Positions 58,421 to 64,000 of a stretch of 64,000 nucleotides of DNA are shown here, piece by piece. The number at the start of each line of letters is the position of its first letter. The first letter of the stretch is position 1. The stretch comes from Glossina fuscipes (lineage: Eukaryota > Arthropoda > Insecta > Diptera > Glossinidae). Location: the NCBI RefSeq assembly GCF_014805625.2, contig NW_023998417.1, positions 11,678,132 through 11,742,131 of the forward strand. The letters run 5' to 3'. The translations under genes were made by a program, and so were the position numbers. The notes under the pieces are model-generated. The model was not told the origin of the DNA and did no database searches. It saw only the letters and a program-made list of their open reading frames with translations.

Positions 58421-61400
58421 TATGGTTGGTCTTTTCAATAACACAGTATTGTGTATAATGTTGTGTAAATAAAAGGCTTTAAAGGTCAAGGCCATTTGGC
58501 ATAGAGAGAAAGAGAGAAAGTATACAGCAGGTATATATACATATTTATTTATGTAAGTATAAAGAAGAACAGAAGAAGAAAAGTTATCCATTAAATTGCA
58601 ACAACCTTGAAGTTTGCACAAAATTTAAAAATTTCAATGCATTTATTATGTATAACAACCCTTGTCAGTCAAAAGAAGTGGCAGGAAATATATATGTATA
58701 TATGTATATACAACTAAACAACATCCTTATTATTTTTGTTGACGTTGCATGTAAATACCGTGGCATGTGATAATTTTTTTTTTTTTTTTTTTTTTTTAAG
58801 CTTTTAAACGCTTCTTAAATTATTTGCTTTACTTCATAGTTTTGTAAGCATATTGACAAAATTCTTTACTAGAATTTTACGCGGATTTCGCATTGAGGAT
58901 TTTTCATGAATTTATAAAACGCAGAAAGTCAAAAATTCTTTACTCTTCATCTTTTCCTTCTTGGTTTCGTTTCTTATCAAGCAGATGCTACGATAAAAGA
59001 TCTGTCTGTCGTGCAAGCAGCGCAATGTCGAGATGACAATATAGTATAACCATGAAGTACTACTATAAAGGCACAGAACAAAAAAAGAAGAAAAAAACAA
59101 AAAAAAGGAAGGAAATTTAAATGATTTGAAAATGTTTGCATAGCTTTGGCATTCAACCATATTCACTACATGATGATGATAAGAAGATTTAACGCTTCTA
59201 AGGCAAATGCATAAAACATGAATGTTAAGGCTTAAGTGTGACTGGCTCGATATGATACGGTTGAATAATAAATTTCAGGTATTTGAAAAACTTGATAACA
59301 AAACTGAGCGAAAAAGCGTTGAATATATTTTTATTAGGTATCTATGGGGGAAAAGAAATAATATTGAGGATTAAAAGTTTTTGTCAAGTCAATAAAACAT
59401 ACATGTCCAAAATTCGAAGTTTAATCTTTTACGTGGAAAATGAATTTTTTTTTTCGTTTTTTACTTTAATTTTTAAATTTTAATACATAATCGTAAGGAG
59501 TGGTTATCTCGGAGAGTTTTTGTTAAACTATCAGCAAAATAATATTAAAACTAGCAACCAAATTGTGTCAGCTCATTATCGCATGTAGAAAAATATAAAA
59601 TTATAGATGATCAAGAGACGGGCTACCACACTTTCCTTAAAGCGACTAGAAAGAGTAGCCATACAGACGGTCTCATCCAATCCATTTTCAATAGATCGTG
59701 TTCTTGTATGCAAAGCCGTCTCGAAATTTGCGAACTGTAGGTTGAATATAAACGAGCGAAACGACGGACGGACACTGTTAAATCGATTCCGAAAATGATT
59801 TTGCTTTGCTAAGTAAAGCAAAGACTAAAGTTAGTGACTCGGTGCTGCGTATATCGGTACAAACCTTCGTTTACCACGGTTAGTAAAGGATACAAAAAGT
59901 GAATCAAGCTACTTCTGAACAAAGCGCACCTGGATAAGCTTTTTGTAAATAAACTCGAATAAGTGAATCCACGTTTTAGAAAAAGCCCGTAGAAGGCAAA
60001 AATTGTGTATTCTTAAGATTTTAAATCTGTATACCGGGCAGTGTCTATGAATCTGGAACAAGCGAACTTTCATCTTAATCAAATTCGATGCCCAATTAGC
60101 TTCATACCTTTGTCAGTTCATGTGAGGCCGACTGAAGAGATTTCACCACACTTGCGTGGATAGCCTGAGCTGATGATCCTTCACTGATCACTTTGCGAAA
60201 CGTGCACAACGATCAGACATATGAAAGCGCATCGTATTCGTTACATTGATGCAAGCCATTCGACTGACCTCAGCGACGCTATTATATTGTAACTCATAAT
60301 GCAAAGTATATTCAGAACACATCCACGCATTCCCCAGAAAGGTCAAGGTTAAAAACTGTTTCATATTTCGATATAAAAACTTTAGTTTTTAATAAATTTA
60401 TATTAAAACTTCTTTTTTTATTTAGTCATATACTGGTAACAAGGATAAATTTGATTCTCTTTTGATAAATTTCTGCCTTCGCGTTGAACTTCAAATCAAA
60501 CTTATTAGCATTATGGCATCATACGCCTGCCGCTTTCATATGTAACGTACGTTCCAAAAGGTTTTAGCTTAGTTTGTGTATTAGTGCCGTAGAACTACAA
60601 TTTCACGATATAAAAAAACCCATTCATGTAAATTTAATAAACACAAGACCTTGAGCTTAATGGGAGCATATGAAAATCAAGCGTTTTTTTTTTTTGTTTT
60701 CTTCTCTCTTTTTTTTTTTGGAGAATCTGCGCTAGACTGGAAAATAATTTTTGCTTTCGTTTTGTTTTACTTGGTTTCGTTTTTACTAAAGGAACGCATG
60801 CATTTGCTGAGTTTTTGTATTTGTGAACTTGGAAAAACTGTAAAATTAAGTTGAATAAACTTTATTACTTTTATGCAAAAATAAATTTGAATAATTGAAA
60901 AGAAAAGCAAAAAGCGAAAATTTTGTGAAACGAAATAAGTAAAATTTAATTAAACTTGATTTTAATGCGGCTTAAAGGACATTTATGAACTAGATATCAA
61001 CACCAACGGAAGTTGGATTCGAAGAAACGAATTGCTACGACGATTAGTCATCCGCTTCGTTATGCTATTTTATTATAAAATTTAATTTTACTAATCAAAC
61101 CTTAGGTGATTCTTACATAATGTTTTCCACACAATCACAAATTGCTACTTACATTACATAATAGAATGCATGTAATGTCTTTCCTCTTGATTTAGTGGAT
61201 GGAAAATGTTAAGCTAAGCATTTTGTATAATCAAAAGGGATAGATATATCGATGAGTAGTGCAAAATAAGGAAGAAAAAAAAAACAAAGCAGAAATTATA
61301 GTTTCCTTAAGTTCAGAAAATTCCTCTACATTCTTTCAAACCATATGACTTTGTTTTTGTAAGCCCCTATTACTTGTTAATCATCTCAAATCCATTGCAA

Positions 61401-61439
61401 TATGTAGAAAATAAGACGTTCAGAACTGTCTCTTTGGGA

Positions 61440-61640
61440 TATAACGCATTGCTTTCTTTCTTCTGGTCTCCATTGTTCCTTGCCTTTTATCACGGTGTCG
61501 TTTTCTGAATCGATTTAGCCATGTCTGTCCGTCTGTCTTCTTAAAGTCTCTGTTGATTTTCGCGCTCATGTCTCAGTTTCCGAGATAGATAGCGAATTTG
61601 TTTGGACTTATTGAGGGACCATTGCGGGAAGATGAAAAAA
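61440..61640 (-). mobile_element. Dispersed repeat fragment, reverse orientation
   Basis: GAATCGATTTAGCCATGTCT and GTCCGTCTGTC is the reverse complement of the GACAGACGGACAGACATGGC-type block common in dipteran nonautonomous elements. No more complete structure is visible. Confidence 0.4.
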
Positions 61641-62736
61641 ATTTTTAAATTTTTAGGAACAAAACCAACAAAAATTGAAAAAAGGAGCGTTTCGAAATAC
61701 TAGGCAGATGCTGGCGAAATGAAAGGAATCAATATATCCTGCAATAGATTTGATTCCGCGAACACGGACTTGCTAGCTGACTCACACATATGAAGCAATT
61801 AATAACAGACCGAGGGTAAAAAATGGATGGATGGACAACTAAATCATATCAAATGTATTCCGAAAGATATTCGTGTATATTCAATGAACTCCCTGGACCT
61901 CAATTCAATTTGTGCACATCGAGAAAGCTAACAAGAAGCTGAAAAAAAAGTGCAGGATCAGATCAGCCAGACATTTGTACATAATTGCGGTATGCTTTCA
62001 AGCTTACCTCTGAGACAAGCGAATCGGTAATTTTGCTTTACCACGATTTTATGATCACAACAGAAAACAATCGAAAAGAAAGACAAAAGAAAAACAAAAA
62101 CAAAAACAAATTTCAGTAAACTGCCTTTTATTTATCTGACATGGGATCGACAAAGTTTCTCTAAAAACCATAAATGAGTAAAGTTTTAATATAAAAAATT
62201 CATTTTGCAAAGCAAAAAGCAAAATTTTACATAAAACCAAGTCTGTGGTCTTTCTAACACAAGAACCGAGAAAACATCTTTGCAAACAAAGCCAAATACA
62301 AAAAAACTTATGTCCCATTATGGTTTAATTTTTTTTTTTTCAGTTAATACTTTTTGCCTAACAGTTGCTTCAGATATTCAGTATTAAAATTTTGTAAAAA
62401 TTGAAAAACAAAACAAAATAATCGTCATATTTAAGCATTAAGATCAAAAAAAAATAGTGCCATTTAAACATTTTAAAAGTTATTATTATTTCTTTATTCT
62501 ATCAATATTCGAAAATCTTGTTGAAATCCTTTGTTTAAATAACTTTGTGACTTTTTGATTTTACTACGACTCAGAAAAAAAAAACTATTACAGTAAATCC
62601 AGCAAACTTTGCAAACTCTAAACACATTTCAGTTAATGCAGACACAAAACAAAAACAACAACTATAACTATAACTAGAGCAAGGAGCACAAAAGGCAATA
62701 AGGAAGAATAGTCAGCCAATAGGCAAGCAATCAGTC

Positions 62737-62778
62737 ACTACTACTATTACTACTATTACTACTACTACTACTACTACT
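62737..62778. repeat. TAC/TTAC trinucleotide repeat
   Basis: ACTACTACTATTACTACTAT continuing as ACT units. It gives a poly-Val frame on the minus strand that is not a gene. Confidence 0.9.
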
Positions 62779-64000
62779 TGCTGGATGCCGAGCTGACGGA
62801 GCTCAACCACGTCCTTATTTCCAAAGCACATAGACAAGCACAGTGCAACATCTGCAAGCTTTTGCAAGACGGTTATTACGTGACAAAAAACAAAGATAAA
62901 TAAATGAGAATTTTTTCCTATTAGGATTAAAACGAATATCACGCACATTTCAATCGAAAACTATTTCAAAATTAAAATTAGTTAAATTTTATACATATAA
63001 AAAATATTTGAAAAAAATCTCTTTAGGGAGAGATCTGTTCACCAAAAAGCGAGGACAAAATTGCGAACGTCTTTGGGTCATGATTTTCCTCATGCGTCTT
63101 AGTATTTTCGATGAGAAAGATTTTTTCAAGATGCTTATCGCATAATCACTCGCATGCTATGCTTGTTAGGGTAGTAAAGCATGAAGAGAGAATTTTCGAA
63201 AATTTATAACTATGATGACAACTATTTAGATAGAATAGCTCAAGATACAAGCTGAACTACGCTCATTTTGCCGAACACAGTTGGTTGGTTAGAAAAATTA
63301 TTATCATCTGCTTGTATTTTCTCAGCTTTATGTATATTTTTTTTTTTTTTTTTTGGCTTTAGCTAACTAAACATTTATACCTATCGAAATATGACTGCAA
63401 TTAGTTTTATCTTTGTATTTGAAGCATGAATTGAAATTCCTGATGAACTTTTTAACATGTCGGTCCGTACATCCATGCATTTTTCCTTTCAATTCACAAA
63501 AAACTCATTTAATGCATAGCTACTTAAAACTGACATCTGACATATACTTAAATGTTCTCTTCTTCTTAATCGGTAACTCTGCTAAAACGTAAGAGATTCG
63601 TTCATTGGAAGAATTAGTTTTAAAAATGCATCATTTCGAAATGTTATATATATGCTATTTATATATGTACATATATGGAAAAGCGCATCCGAAATGCTCT
63701 TGTTAATTGAAAAACATAATTAATTTCACAAGGGTGTGAAGATAAATTCGAATTTAACTAGTAAAGACACCTACCATTTCTCTTAACATACCTCTGTTAA
63801 CGACTTAACAGAGCTCATGTTAAATTTTTTAAATTACTTATAATTGAGATATAGTTGGTTTGAAAGCCTAATCCGTCCATATTAAAAAAAAAAAAATATT
63901 TTTGTGGACATTTCATGAATCCATATAAAACTACCTTTCAAATAAACTAAACAAATTCAAATTCTGCTTATGGAAACTATTTTTAACGGTATTTGAAATT

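Larger units (their letters stand above)
41254..64000 (-). other. Kul: Upstream Kul intron or 5' region, N-terminal exons not identified
   Basis: The 41253 exon starts in phase 1 in mid-prodomain, so at least one coding exon with the signal peptide lies upstream. I found no open frame here resembling an ADAM10 N terminus. The region holds microsatellites, three or more dispersed element copies, degenerate repeats and several unrecognised coding-like short frames (41853-42174, 48569-48655, 53113-53267, 60108-60212). Confidence 0.6.

Overview
This window is AT-rich nuclear DNA from a fly, most likely a higher (cyclorrhaphan) dipteran. The evidence is one large split gene with canonical GT/AG introns, Asn/Gln/Ser-rich protein tracts, CAA/CAG, CA and TA microsatellites, and remnants resembling dispersed dipteran repeats. 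I cannot assign a genus. A 100-base N block (5123-5222) and long homopolymers show that it is draft assembly.

One gene dominates and is transcribed on the minus strand. It encodes an ADAM10/Kuzbanian-class membrane metalloprotease. Eight coding exons (41253 down to 5431) join in one consistent phase into 1,669 residues once a single extra base in one exon is discounted. In order they encode: the second half of the prodomain with a cysteine-switch candidate and a furin site; a very long Asn-rich linker; the zinc-metalloprotease domain with HExxHxxGxxH; disintegrin and Cys-rich regions; a transmembrane segment; and a cytoplasmic tail of about 775 residues. The catalytic sequence and the tail differ from Drosophila Kuzbanian as I remember it, so I call it Kuzbanian-like (Kul). 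The signal peptide and first part of the prodomain were not found. They lie within the intron of at least 22.7 kb upstream of 41253 or beyond the window.

Layout: 1-5122, 3' flank with no confident gene; 5123-5222, gap; 5223-5430, start of the 3' UTR; 5431-41253, Kul exons separated by introns of 0.3 to 13.4 kb; 41254-64000, upstream intron or 5' region. The introns hold microsatellites, several diverged copies of one dispersed element family (DINE-1/Helitron-like in motif order), a tRNA-derived SINE-like sequence, a probable mariner-type transposase remnant, a degenerate AATGCT/GCTAAT hexamer region and an old tandem duplication.

The most unusual points are: the roughly 250-residue Asn-rich insert with a thrice-repeated NIIV motif between the furin site and the catalytic domain; a one-base frame break inside it; the zinc-binding motif split by an intron just before its third histidine; and the giant tail with NPxY, NPF, Pro-rich and basic motifs.
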